Shown: positions 9,424-19,257 of the stretch, piece by piece | Numbering within the stretch: the first letter of the stretch is position 1 | How the letters are laid out: every line of letters starts with the position of its first letter | Assembly: GCA_015061615.1 (NCBI GenBank) | Contig: SUWE01000001.1 | Location: 62,001 to 126,000, forward strand | DNA: 64,000 bases | Reading direction: 5' to 3' | Origin: Lentisphaerota bacterium | Lineage (GTDB): Bacteria; Verrucomicrobiota; Lentisphaeria; Victivallales; Victivallaceae | Made by a program: the position numbers and the translations under genes | Notes under the pieces: generated by a model | Databases searched by the model: none | What the model saw: only the letters and a program-made list of their open reading frames with translations | Told to the model about the DNA's origin: nothing

Positions 9424-10941
9424 ATGCGGAAAATAAAGAAAGCCAATCCCCGAATCCTTATGGTGACTCCGGAGATAACTTCGCTCCCTGCCGGGATGAG
9501 TGTAATGGGCGGATACCTCCGGGCTAAAGCCGGAGGTCTTGCCGATGTTTCGGCGGCGCTTGTCGGTGAACTTTACCGTCTGGGGGCTGATGTGCATGTG
9601 GCACTTCCCCATTACCGCAAAATGTTTCATATAGATGTCGGCAAGCTGATCAACGATGAATTGCGTCTTTATATGAGCAATCTGCACAACAGCCGCATCC
9701 ATCTGGCTGAAGATCGTATTTTTTACTACCGTGATTCCGTTTACAGCGGCTATGACAATGATACCTTTTTGCAGAGTCTTGCTTTTCAGCGTGAGGTCAT
9801 CAACAATATCATTCCGTCGGTCAAGCCGGATTTGATCCATTGCAACGACTGGATGACCGGATTGATTCCGGCGGCGGCGCGCAGGATGGGAATACCATGT
9901 CTTTTTACTGTTCACAATATCCACACTCAGAAACGGACTCTGGCGCAGATCGAAGATCGCGGAATCGATGCGGCTCCTTTCTGGCAGAATCTTTATTACG
10001 ACCGTCCTCCATTCAACTATGAGGAAAGCCGGGATAATAATTGTGTTGATTTTCTTACCAGCGGAATTTTTGCCGCACATTTTATCAACACCGTAAGTCC
10101 CACGTTTCTCAAAGAGATTGTCGATGGTCAGCATTACTTTGTTCCGGAAAATATCCGGCGTGAAATATCCGGAAAATATTATGCCGGCTGTGCCGCAGGC
10201 ATTCTCAATTCTCCCGATACAAGCAATGATCCGCGCAGTGATGAGTTCCTTGAAGTTAAATATGACAGTTCAAGCTGTATGTCGGCAAAAAAGGTCAATA
10301 AGATTGCCTTTCAGCTCCGCACCGGTTTGAAGTGTGACCAGTCCGCTCCGCTCTTTTTCTGGCCGCACCGTCTTGATCCGGTTCAGAAAGGTTGTCAACT
10401 GCTTTCTGATCTTGTTTATGAAGTAATTCACCGCTATTGGGACAGCGGCTTGCAGATTGCCATTGTTGCCAACGGTTCCTATCAGCAGATTTTCCGGGAT
10501 ATTGTTGCGCATCACAACTTCTATGAGCGGGTCATGGTGTGTGATTTCGATGAATCTTTGTCGCATTTGGGATTTGCCGCGTCTGATTTCATGTTGATGC
10601 CTTCACGTTTTGAGCCATGCGGATTGCCGCAGATGGCATGTCAGTATTATGGTTCCCTGCCGGTTGTTCATGATACCGGCGGTTTGCACGATACTGTTGA
10701 ACACCTTTCAGAAGACGGCAAAAGCGGTAACGGATTTGTTTTCCGCGACTACGATCACGGCGGATTGCTTTGGGGTATCGACGAGGCAATGCGTTTTTAC
10801 CGGCAGGATGAAAAGTATAAAGAAACGGTCATTGCCCGAGTCATGGATGATGCGCGTTACCGCTTCAATCTCAGTGTGACTGCGGGGAAATACATTGATA
10901 TTTACGAATCAATGCTTGAGCGTCCTTTGGTGCAGAATTGA
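9424..10941 (+). CDS. glgA: Glycogen/starch synthase (GT5)
   Basis: 'VTPEITSL...AKAGGLADVSAALVGELYRLGADVHVALPHYRK', 'HCNDWMTGLIP', 'MPSRFEPCGLPQMACQYYGSLPVVHDTGGLHDTV'. Confidence 0.9.
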   Translation: MRKIKKANPRILMVTPEITSLPAGMSVMGGYLRAKAGGLADVSAALVGELYRLGADVHVALPHYRKMFHIDVGKLINDELRLYMSNLHNSRIHLAEDRIFYYRDSVYSGYDNDTFLQSLAFQREVINNIIPSVKPDLIHCNDWMTGLIPAAARRMGIPCLFTVHNIHTQKRTLAQIEDRGIDAAPFWQNLYYDRPPFNYEESRDNNCVDFLTSGIFAAHFINTVSPTFLKEIVDGQHYFVPENIRREISGKYYAGCAAGILNSPDTSNDPRSDEFLEVKYDSSSCMSAKKVNKIAFQLRTGLKCDQSAPLFFWPHRLDPVQKGCQLLSDLVYEVIHRYWDSGLQIAIVANGSYQQIFRDIVAHHNFYERVMVCDFDESLSHLGFAASDFMLMPSRFEPCGLPQMACQYYGSLPVVHDTGGLHDTVEHLSEDGKSGNGFVFRDYDHGGLLWGIDEAMRFYRQDEKYKETVIARVMDDARYRFNLSVTAGKYIDIYESMLERPLVQN

Positions 10942-10949
10942 GCTGTCAA

Positions 10950-12944
10950 ATGAAATTTTCTGAAAGAAAAAATCTTCCGGTGAAATTGTCGGATGATGCC
11001 TTTCTTGCTCCTTATTCAGAAATACTGGAATGCCGCCGCAAAGCTGCGGAGAAACGTTTCCGCCAACTCAGCGGAAAAAAGAGGAGTTTGCTTCCTGCAG
11101 CGGCAGACCATAAATTTTTCGGATTGCACCTTGAGAAAAATCAGTGGGTTTTCCGCGAGTATGCTCCTTATGCACTGAGTATTGTTCTTACCGGAGATTT
11201 TTCCCAATGGCAGATTGATAAGAAATATCAGCTTGAATCTGTCGGAAACGGTATCTGGGAAGGCCGGTTCTCCCGTGAAATTTTTTCTGACGGCATGCAT
11301 TACAAAATGTTCGTTACCTATCCCGGCGGATGCGGTCTGAGGATTCCGGCTTATGCCCGTTATGTTGTGCAGGACAGTGGTACTAAAGAATTTTCCGCGG
11401 TTGTCCGGGTTGAAAAAAAGTTTGTTTTCAAGCATCCGGTTCCGCCTCCGTCAGCTCCTCTGATTTACGAATCCCACATCGGTATGGCTCAGGAAGAAGG
11501 CAAGGTAGGTTCTTATCAGGAATACCGGGAAAAAATCCTGCCGGTGATTGCGGAAAAGGGGTATAATACCATTCAGCTGATGGCGATCATGGAACATCCT
11601 TATTACGGCAGCTTCGGTTATCATGTCGCCAATTTTTATGCGGTATCCAGCCGCTTCGGGACTCCGGAGGATTTCAAATCGCTGGTCGATGAGGCGCATC
11701 GTCTCGGATTGCGGGTGATTATCGACCTTGTACACTCACATTCTGTGAAAAATGTTTCAGAAGGTCTGGCGGAAATTGACGGCAGCCGTTCCACATATTT
11801 TCATGACGGTGCCCGCGGGGAGCATACCGCATGGGATTCACTTTGTTTCAATTACGGTGACGAACATGTTTTGCGCTTTTTACTTTCCAACTGCCGTTAT
11901 TTTCTTGAAGAGTTCAACATAGATGGTTTCCGTTTTGACGGTGTCACCAGTATGCTTTACCTGCATCACGGCTTGAACCGGTGTTTTACAAGTTACGATG
12001 ATTATTTCAACAGTGAGATTGATGATGATGCCGTCACTTACCTGACACTTGCCAACAAACTTATCCATGAAGTGCGTCCGGATGCACTGACGGTTGCTGA
12101 AGATGTCAGCGGTATGCCGGGATTGGCTTCTGCTGAAGGTATCGGCTTTGATTACCGTATGGCGATGGGCGTTACCGATTTCTGGTTCAAACTGCTTGAT
12201 ATTCCCGATGAGAAGTGGAACATGTTTCAGCTTTACGGCGAACTGCTCAACCGCAGAAAAGATGAAAAAAGCATAAGTTATGTCGAGTGTCATGATCAGG
12301 CTATCGTCGGCGGACAGAGTGCCTTGTTTCGCATGGCGGGGGCAGATATTTATTACGGAATGCACAAAAACTCCGGCAATATGAGGATCGACCGGGCTGT
12401 TGCTCTGCATAAATTGATGCGTTTGATAACTGCCGCCACCGCAGGGAACGGTTATCTCAACTTTATGGGCAATGAATTCGGACACCCTGAATGGATAGAC
12501 TTGCCGCGTGAAGGCAACAACTGGAGTTATCATCACGCCAGAAGACAATGGAGTCTTGAACGTGATCCGGATCTGCGTTTCGGCGGATTGTCTGCATTTG
12601 ACCGGCAAATTACGGCAATCGCAGGTGAAAAAGGATTTTATGACCGTCCGGTGCAGACTTTGCGGATCGACGACACTGCGAAGGTGATTGCCTTTGAAAG
12701 AGACAATTACTGGTTCTTTTTCAATTTCCATTGGCAAAATGCCTATTGCGATTATGAGTTTGAAGTCCTGCGCGGCAGTTACAGCACTGTATTGGACAGT
12801 GATGAACTTTGTTTCGGTGGATTTGACCGCCGGACAGCAGAGCAGGAATATTTTACGATGGAAAGGGAAGCGGGGGAGGTCATCAGTCTTTATCTTCCGC
12901 CGCGTACTGTACTGGTTTTGCAGAGAAAGCATGAACTTTTATGA
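10950..12944 (+). CDS. glgB: 1,4-alpha-glucan branching enzyme (eukaryote-like GH13_8 type)
   Basis: 'YESHIGMAQEEGKVGSYQEYREKILPVI', 'DGFRFDGVTSMLYLHHGL', 'VAEDVSGMPG', 'NFMGNEFGHPEWIDLPREGNNWSYHHARRQWSL'. ATG at 10950 preferred to TTG at 10938. Confidence 0.93.
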   Translation: MKFSERKNLPVKLSDDAFLAPYSEILECRRKAAEKRFRQLSGKKRSLLPAAADHKFFGLHLEKNQWVFREYAPYALSIVLTGDFSQWQIDKKYQLESVGNGIWEGRFSREIFSDGMHYKMFVTYPGGCGLRIPAYARYVVQDSGTKEFSAVVRVEKKFVFKHPVPPPSAPLIYESHIGMAQEEGKVGSYQEYREKILPVIAEKGYNTIQLMAIMEHPYYGSFGYHVANFYAVSSRFGTPEDFKSLVDEAHRLGLRVIIDLVHSHSVKNVSEGLAEIDGSRSTYFHDGARGEHTAWDSLCFNYGDEHVLRFLLSNCRYFLEEFNIDGFRFDGVTSMLYLHHGLNRCFTSYDDYFNSEIDDDAVTYLTLANKLIHEVRPDALTVAEDVSGMPGLASAEGIGFDYRMAMGVTDFWFKLLDIPDEKWNMFQLYGELLNRRKDEKSISYVECHDQAIVGGQSALFRMAGADIYYGMHKNSGNMRIDRAVALHKLMRLITAATAGNGYLNFMGNEFGHPEWIDLPREGNNWSYHHARRQWSLERDPDLRFGGLSAFDRQITAIAGEKGFYDRPVQTLRIDDTAKVIAFERDNYWFFFNFHWQNAYCDYEFEVLRGSYSTVLDSDELCFGGFDRRTAEQEYFTMEREAGEVISLYLPPRTVLVLQRKHELL

Positions 12945-13828
12945 AAGATATTACGATACGTTTGCTGGAAAAATCTGAACAGCATCTGGTATTGCCGCTG
13001 TTGGGAGCAGCATTCCCCGATTATTGGGAACAGCTTGCGTTGAAACAGGGGAAAATGCCTTATGAAGAAATATCCTTTGCCGCATTTGACGGCAATACCG
13101 TTGCCGGTCACTGCGGGGTGATTCCTTACTGTATATGGTGTGACGGTGCAGTTGTTCCGATGGCGGGAATTGCTTCTGTTGCCGTTGCTCCGGAGTACCG
13201 CAAGCAGGGAATTGCCCGTGAATTGTGCCGCTTTGCCGCACAATGGGCAAAAGAAGAAAAATTTGTTTCACTGCCGCTTTATACCGCTTTTTGCCGTGTG
13301 TATGAAAGTGCCGGATGGCAAGTTAGAGACACCCCATCAGCGAAAATTATCGTATCCGGAAAAAAGACTGCCGCGCTCAGTTGGGAACGGGGGATATTTC
13401 TTTCTGACAGAGAGAAGGAAAATATTATCCGTCTTTACAATGATTCTCCGGAATTTTCCGGCAAGGTTCTGCGCGATGATTCCGGCAGACTGCACAGTTG
13501 GGAACGGATTTTTGCCGAACCGGAGTTCCGCTTTGCAGTTGTTCCGAAAATGTATGCTGTGAAAGCCGGTGATACGATCATCGAAATTGCTTTTGACCGT
13601 CAGGCCACATCTGTTGCTGACCGGAAACGGCTTTTTTATCAGCTCGGTGTGCAGAAACTTTATCTGCCTGAAACGGAACAGATTCAGGAACTTTTGGAAG
13701 GCGTGGAGCTTGAAGATATCACTTCTGATGAAGTTCTGCACGGTGAAAAAGTGATGATTCTTGATATCGGCGGGCATGATTTTCAAAATTCAAACCGGGT
13801 ATTTTTCCCGGTGACGGATAAATTCTGA
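12941..13828 (+). CDS. GNAT family N-acetyltransferase
   Basis: 'MAGIASVAVAPEYRKQGIARELCRFAAQWAKEE'; ATGA overlap with glgB stop. Confidence 0.75.
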   Translation: MKDITIRLLEKSEQHLVLPLLGAAFPDYWEQLALKQGKMPYEEISFAAFDGNTVAGHCGVIPYCIWCDGAVVPMAGIASVAVAPEYRKQGIARELCRFAAQWAKEEKFVSLPLYTAFCRVYESAGWQVRDTPSAKIIVSGKKTAALSWERGIFLSDREKENIIRLYNDSPEFSGKVLRDDSGRLHSWERIFAEPEFRFAVVPKMYAVKAGDTIIEIAFDRQATSVADRKRLFYQLGVQKLYLPETEQIQELLEGVELEDITSDEVLHGEKVMILDIGGHDFQNSNRVFFPVTDKF

Positions 13829-13854
13829 TAAAATACAACACGGGGAAGGTTATT

Positions 13855-15222
13855 ATGGCGGATATATATACAGCTGCAAGGGTGGATTTTTCTCAGGTGA
13901 CAGGTAAACTCAAGCATGAACTTCATGCTTCAAACAGCGCTCCGGCTCTTTGTTACAGATATCACTTTCAGTTTGATGATGAATACCGGAAAATGAATTT
14001 TTATTCCGCCCGGAATCATGATTGGGCATTATGGGATGCCGGACAGCGTATCGTTGATACACACTTTATTTTTCCGTTGGAGCATCTTGATCCGGAGAAT
14101 CCTGAGAATTACTTTTTCCGTGCCACGGATGCGATCATCAAACTTGCCCGTGATTGCAATATGCGGGTTTTCTACCGTCTGGGAACCAGCATCGAGCATA
14201 CCACTCATGAAAAAAATCCGGATGCTCACTTCAATACCCTTGTTCCCCGTGACTTTTCCCGTTATGCCGAAATCCTCGCCGGAATAGTCCGCCATTACAC
14301 CCGCGGCTGGGCAGGTGGCTTTGAGTATAAAGATATGGAGTATTGGGAAATCTGGAATGAACCGGAATTAGGGCAAATGTGGGCGGGCAGTGAAGATGAG
14401 TTTGTGGAACTGTTTGTGACCGTACTGAAGCGGCTGAAAAGTGAATTTCCGGAATTGAAATTCGGCGGACCGGCATCCGCATGGTTCAATCTGCCTTTCA
14501 CTGAAAAAATCCTTGTCCGGTGCAAAGAAGAAAATATTGCTCCTGATTTCATCTCATGGCACTATTACGGCAGCAGTGTGAAAACTCTCGTTCAGCAGCC
14601 TGTGGATATGCGTAACTTTTTGGATGAACGCGGTTTTACACAGACGGAAATCTGTATAAATGAATGGCATTATCTGCTGTCGTGGGATGGTGTCCACCTG
14701 TCATCCACTGCCGAAATGCGTAAACGGGCAATGGATGGTCCATGCGGACTTCACGGAATCGACTCCGGCTGTTTCAATCTGGCGGTACTTGCCGCATGGC
14801 ACGATACACCGCTTGACTCCGCATTTTATTACGGAGCCGGTCTGGGCGGCACTTGGGGATGGCGTGATGCAAACTGTAAAGAAAGTAAAAACTCTTTCTC
14901 GATGAAGATGATGGGGCGCCTTCTTTATGAGGCGGATGAACGGGTGAATACCGAAAATCTTCAACAGCGGCAAAGCGTTTATATTCTTGCTGCCAAAGCC
15001 AGGAACGGCGATGGCGCAAGGATGATCGTTTCTGATTATCGGGGAACAGCTGAAATGATCGAACTCGAAGTTTCCGGCATGGAAAATGCCAAAGAGGTTT
15101 CGGCAACGATCATGGATGACAAGTTCGATTGCGTTCCTGCCAAAGTGATCTGGAACGGGAGCAAACTTACTCTGGTTAAAAACTGTTCAGGTTCTGCTGC
15201 ATTTTATGTGACAATGCGCTGA
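13855..15222 (+). CDS. GH39-like glycoside hydrolase (beta-xylosidase family fold)
   Basis: 'YWEIWNEPELGQMWAGSEDEFVELF', 'PDFISWHYYGSS', 'ICINEWHYLLSWDG'. Confidence 0.7.
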   Translation: MADIYTAARVDFSQVTGKLKHELHASNSAPALCYRYHFQFDDEYRKMNFYSARNHDWALWDAGQRIVDTHFIFPLEHLDPENPENYFFRATDAIIKLARDCNMRVFYRLGTSIEHTTHEKNPDAHFNTLVPRDFSRYAEILAGIVRHYTRGWAGGFEYKDMEYWEIWNEPELGQMWAGSEDEFVELFVTVLKRLKSEFPELKFGGPASAWFNLPFTEKILVRCKEENIAPDFISWHYYGSSVKTLVQQPVDMRNFLDERGFTQTEICINEWHYLLSWDGVHLSSTAEMRKRAMDGPCGLHGIDSGCFNLAVLAAWHDTPLDSAFYYGAGLGGTWGWRDANCKESKNSFSMKMMGRLLYEADERVNTENLQQRQSVYILAAKARNGDGARMIVSDYRGTAEMIELEVSGMENAKEVSATIMDDKFDCVPAKVIWNGSKLTLVKNCSGSAAFYVTMR

Positions 15223-15228
15223 TTGGTT

Positions 15229-15546
15229 TCAGTCGGCGATATGAAACAATTTGCAAAGCAGGTCGCACTGTTCAACAATGTCACTGCTGTTTGCGGTAAA
15301 GCATCTGCCGCGCTTTCTTGTGTAAGAATCGTTATCCTTGATTTTTTCACAAATGGCATCAAAATATTCTTTTTCTTTGCCTTCGCAGAAAAAATCGACG
15401 ATGCGGTCTTCGCATGCTCCAACTCTGATTTTTCTGTTGCTTGAGTCTTTCCAGAACAGGATCTCACCAATTCTGATACCTTCGGTCAAACCTTTTTCAC
15501 GCAACCGTTTTTTTGCTTTTTCAACAGCTTCTTCCCTCGGACTCAT
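15229..15546 (-). CDS. Hypothetical protein, 105 aa
   Basis: ORF with its own start and no competing longer frame; no recognised domain. Confidence 0.55.
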   Translation of the reverse strand: MSPREEAVEKAKKRLREKGLTEGIRIGEILFWKDSSNRKIRVGACEDRIVDFFCEGKEKEYFDAICEKIKDNDSYTRKRGRCFTANSSDIVEQCDLLCKLFHIAD

Positions 15547-15561
15547 TGCATACTCCTTTTT

Positions 15562-16347
15562 TTATTCTTCCGCTTTTGTTTGCGGAACAGTCATATCAAT
15601 TTTTATACCGCCGAATCTGGCTGAACGGAAGGTCAGCAGATCGAGGATCGCCGCAGGACGGGCGAGGAATTCCCTTATGTACCGTCTGACTCTCCAACGC
15701 CATGCAGTTATATCTTCTGCAGCAAAGCCGCAGACATCCAAACCTTTTATCTTCGCGAGAAAAATCGCTCTTTCACAGTGGAACGGCTGTGAAACAACAA
15801 TGAATTTCTGCTGACCGAAAATTTGTTTTGCTCTTATGATCGAATCCAGTGTGCTGAATCCGGCATAATCGCAGTAGATATCGCTGTCTGGTACTCCGCA
15901 GGCAATGAGTGCCTGCCGCATTGCTTCCGGTTCATTGTAGCCTTTGCGGCCGTTATCGCCGGAAAGAAGGAGTTTTTTCACTTTTCCGCTTTTATAAATC
16001 TTTGCCGCGGCGTCTATGCGTGTAAAAAAATAGTAATTTGCCCGTTTGTGAACTGTCGGGGAACAGCCAAGCACCAATGCCGCATGACACTCTGGAATAT
16101 TCTCTGTTGAAAAATGTACCCGGTCTGACTGCGCCATTATCAGCAGATTTGATAAAGCAAAGAAAAGTACTCCCGAGATAAAAATAATAGAAACAGTTAC
16201 CGCAATTTTCTTTTTTCTGCTCCACTTCGTTTTGATTTTCTTTTTGCAGGGCAGGGGATGACAGTGTTTCGCAAGTTTACGGATCGACTCTCTGATCGTG
16301 GAGAAAAAAGTTTTTATCTTATCGGGTATTTTCATGTGACACATCAT
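15562..16347 (-). CDS. SanA/YdcF-like DUF218 membrane protein
   Basis: N-terminal TM segment, 'ALVLGCSPTVHKRANYYFFTRIDAAAKIYKSGKVKKLLLSGDNGRKGYNEPEAM', 'VVSQPFHCERAIFLAK'. Confidence 0.85.
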   Translation of the reverse strand: MMCHMKIPDKIKTFFSTIRESIRKLAKHCHPLPCKKKIKTKWSRKKKIAVTVSIIFISGVLFFALSNLLIMAQSDRVHFSTENIPECHAALVLGCSPTVHKRANYYFFTRIDAAAKIYKSGKVKKLLLSGDNGRKGYNEPEAMRQALIACGVPDSDIYCDYAGFSTLDSIIRAKQIFGQQKFIVVSQPFHCERAIFLAKIKGLDVCGFAAEDITAWRWRVRRYIREFLARPAAILDLLTFRSARFGGIKIDMTVPQTKAEE

Positions 16348-16378
16348 CCTTTCAAACCCTTAATGTAGCACCGGGATA

Positions 16379-16424
16379 AAAAAAAATCCACTGAACTTTT
16401 GACAGTTCAGCAGATTTTTTTTTC
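16379..16424 (-). terminator. Rho-independent terminator downstream of glutamine synthetase
   Basis: CTGAACttttgacaGTTCAG flanked by A and T tracts. Confidence 0.65.
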
Positions 16425-16434
16425 AGGAATTTTT

Positions 16435-17931
16435 TCAGCAGTGGAAATATTTTTCCACCAGCTCAAGGATCTTTGACTGATCGTTGCCGATATCCTGACG
16501 CAGGGTGCGGTCATCGAACTTGCGCAAAGTTGCGATCAAGCCGTCGATCATTGCCGGAGCAAAGATGCCTTCCTTTTCATAGAAAGCACGCTGAGCTTCC
16601 AGACAGTCGGCAGATGCCGCACAGCTGTCGGGCAGGACGTTGAGCGAATCGAGGATCGCTTTGTTTTCGTCTTTGTGGATATTGACGTTGACATAGGTCT
16701 TTTCTGCAACAGTCAGAGCATCGGGATTTTCAAAACCGCAGCGGCAGGCAACTGCCAAACCGGCAAGCAGCAGGAAGATATCCGCGGAGCCGTCAGGGGA
16801 ACGCATTTCCACGGTCTGTTTCTGGGTGGTGTCGTAGGATGAGGATTTTTCTCCCGGATTTGCCTGAATGCAGAGATCTTTTTTGCTGGTCCAGCCGAGC
16901 GGAACGCGGACAAGCACTGAACGGTTGCGGTCACCCCAGCAGATATTGGTCGGCGCTTCCTGATGAGGAACGAGACGGAAATAGCTGGTCGGATTGGTGT
17001 TGCCGAAAGCAGTGATACTGGGAGCCAGAGTCATCAGACCGGCGATGGCACGTTTCGCATCATCGGAAAGTTCTCCGTTTTTGAGCATCTGATTGATTCC
17101 GTCTTTGACTACGCGGAAATGTATGTGCATACCGGAACCGGCTTTGCCGACAGTGATTTTGGGAGCAAAGGTGACATCCAAACCTTCCTGATAAGCAAGG
17201 TTGCGGATGATCCATTTGGCAATCAGCAGCTGTTCCGCAGCTTCTTCGGCGTTGACCGGGAGAAACTCGATTTCGTTCTGTTCGTAGATTTTTCCGTCGA
17301 GGGTGAAGTTGCCGACTTCAGAGTGTCCGTATTTGATCTGACCGCCGGTACGGGCAATGTAGTTCATGCAAAGCTGACGGAATTCTCCGAATTTTGCATA
17401 GGGGGCGGATTCATGATAACCTTTCTGATCGACTGCGGGATAGCACTCATCATCAGGAGCGATAACGTAGTATTCCAATTCACCCATTGCCTGAAATTCC
17501 ATACCGGTGGATTTGCGGAATGCTTCGCACGCCTTGTGCAGGGTGTATTCCGGAGAACTGGAAAGCGGTTCGCCGTCTTTGTTGAAGAAGGAGCAGAGGA
17601 AGTTCACCGTCGGCAGTTCACTGAAAGGGTCCATATAAGCAGTGCGGAAACGGGGAACCACATAGAGGTCGCTGTTGTTAGCTTCGATGAAGGGGAAGAG
17701 ACTGGAGCCGTCAACACGTTCACCGCAGGAAAGGATCTCTTCCAGATAAGCGGCATCGTTGATAACAAAGTTGAGGGTTTTGATTCTTCCGTCACCGGCG
17801 GGATACTGGAAGTTGATATGACGGATCCCATCGGCGATGATGAAATCAATGATATCTTTTTTGGTGAAATCTTTCGGCAGTTTGCCGATACGGTTTGCCA
17901 GTTCATGACTGGTATAGTTGAGTTTATCCAT
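16435..17931 (-). CDS. glnA: Glutamine synthetase
   Basis: 'MGELEYYVI', 'GKAGSGMHIHFRVVK', 'NPTSYFRLVPHQEAPTNICWGDRNRSVLVRVP', 'QTVEMRSPDGSADIFLLLAGL'. Internal ATG at 17931 preferred. Confidence 0.9.
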   Translation of the reverse strand: MDKLNYTSHELANRIGKLPKDFTKKDIIDFIIADGIRHINFQYPAGDGRIKTLNFVINDAAYLEEILSCGERVDGSSLFPFIEANNSDLYVVPRFRTAYMDPFSELPTVNFLCSFFNKDGEPLSSSPEYTLHKACEAFRKSTGMEFQAMGELEYYVIAPDDECYPAVDQKGYHESAPYAKFGEFRQLCMNYIARTGGQIKYGHSEVGNFTLDGKIYEQNEIEFLPVNAEEAAEQLLIAKWIIRNLAYQEGLDVTFAPKITVGKAGSGMHIHFRVVKDGINQMLKNGELSDDAKRAIAGLMTLAPSITAFGNTNPTSYFRLVPHQEAPTNICWGDRNRSVLVRVPLGWTSKKDLCIQANPGEKSSSYDTTQKQTVEMRSPDGSADIFLLLAGLAVACRCGFENPDALTVAEKTYVNVNIHKDENKAILDSLNVLPDSCAASADCLEAQRAFYEKEGIFAPAMIDGLIATLRKFDDRTLRQDIGNDQSKILELVEKYFHC

Positions 17932-17964
17932 TGTTATCTTTCCTTTATGTAGATATTGGAACAA

Positions 17965-19236
17965 TTATTTCATATTTCCGATCCAGCTTGCCAGATCAGT
18001 TTCTTCCATACGGCGGGGAACATCTTCAAATTCGACTTTGATGACAGTTGCCAGCGGATCGGGGGCGAGGGCGGGCAGACCGGTGATGACCAGTTTGCCG
18101 TTTTCCGCATCCCATGAGAAGGGGAGTTCTTCGCCGGAAACGAGCATACTGACCCGTTTGACCGGGGTCGCAATCCGGACAGCGGTTGCAACGTTGCCGG
18201 GCCAGCGGAAAATGCACCAGTAACCGATATTGCCTTTGCGTGTCCACGGACCCTGCAAATTGAGATCGACCACACCCGGCTGGGTGGAACCGATCAATTC
18301 ACAGCTCTGGGAATTGCGGATCGCTTCATCGTTGCGGCTGAGCCAGTTGCCGACCGCTTGCAGACGTTCAAGTTCCTCGTTCCGGATATGCCCGTGCGGA
18401 TCAGGACCGATGTTGAGCAGATAGTTGCCGCCGAGCTGTGCCGCCTGTACGAGATGCTGGAGCAGCTGTTCAGAACTTTTCCAGTTGGGATTGAAACGGG
18501 TGTAACCCCATGCGCAGGAGTCACCGATGCACATACAGCTTTCGGTCATGCGCTGTTTACCGGCGCGGACGACCTGTTCGGGAGTTTCAATATCTTCATC
18601 TTTGCCGGAGCGGTCATTGATGATGATCTGCGGCTGAAGTTCGCGGACCATGGCGTTGAGTTCTTCGGCGTTCCAGAATTTTGCCCAGCCGTCGCGTTTG
18701 AGCTGAAGTTTTGCATCCCAGCCGCCGTCATATTCCAGAATGTCGATCTGACCGTAATTGGTCATCAGTTCGCGCACCTGAGTGAAAATCTGCGCGATAA
18801 GGGCATCTTTTGATTCGGGATATTTTTCCGGTTCAAAGTAACCGGGGAATCTCCAGTCGAGCAGAGAGTAATACAGACCGACTTTGAGTCCGGCTTCTCT
18901 GGCGGCATCGACATATTCACGGACGATATCACGTTTACAGCCGTGTTTCACACTTGTGTAATCAGAGCATTTGCTGTCAAAAAGACAGAATCCCTCATGG
19001 TGTCTGGTGGTCAGAACCATATATTTTGCTCCGGCGGCTTTGGCAGTTTCCACCCACTCTTTTGCACAACCGGGATCGGGATTGAACTGATCGGCAAGTT
19101 TTGCATATTCCGCAGCCGGGATACGTTCTGAATACATTGTCCACTCTCCGCGACCGAGCAGTGAGTAGAGGCCGAAGTGGACATAGATACCGAATCTTGC
19201 CTCATTGAACCATTTCATTTTTTCTTCGTAAGTCAT
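17965..19236 (-). CDS. Alpha-L-fucosidase (GH29)
   Basis: 'WFNEARFGIYVHFGLYSLLGRGEWTMY', 'YMVLTTRHHEGFCLFDSKCSDYTSV', 'YLLNIGPDPHGHI'. Confidence 0.9.
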   Translation of the reverse strand: MTYEEKMKWFNEARFGIYVHFGLYSLLGRGEWTMYSERIPAAEYAKLADQFNPDPGCAKEWVETAKAAGAKYMVLTTRHHEGFCLFDSKCSDYTSVKHGCKRDIVREYVDAAREAGLKVGLYYSLLDWRFPGYFEPEKYPESKDALIAQIFTQVRELMTNYGQIDILEYDGGWDAKLQLKRDGWAKFWNAEELNAMVRELQPQIIINDRSGKDEDIETPEQVVRAGKQRMTESCMCIGDSCAWGYTRFNPNWKSSEQLLQHLVQAAQLGGNYLLNIGPDPHGHIRNEELERLQAVGNWLSRNDEAIRNSQSCELIGSTQPGVVDLNLQGPWTRKGNIGYWCIFRWPGNVATAVRIATPVKRVSMLVSGEELPFSWDAENGKLVITGLPALAPDPLATVIKVEFEDVPRRMEETDLASWIGNMK

Positions 19237-19257
19237 TTTTTATCCTTTCATTTAAGG

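Noticed and set aside
8274-9446. 390-aa ORF on - strand
   Set aside because: Antisense to glgP/glgA; no recognisable domain.
11880-12932. 350-aa ORF on - strand
   Set aside because: Antisense to glgB catalytic region; artefact.
15229-15546. Possible antitoxin or toxin next to SanA-like gene
   Set aside because: No recognisable toxin-antitoxin domain and no paired partner; annotated as hypothetical only.
16963-17952. 329-aa ORF on + strand
   Set aside because: Antisense to glutamine synthetase, which has clear conserved motifs; the antisense frame is a codon-bias artefact.
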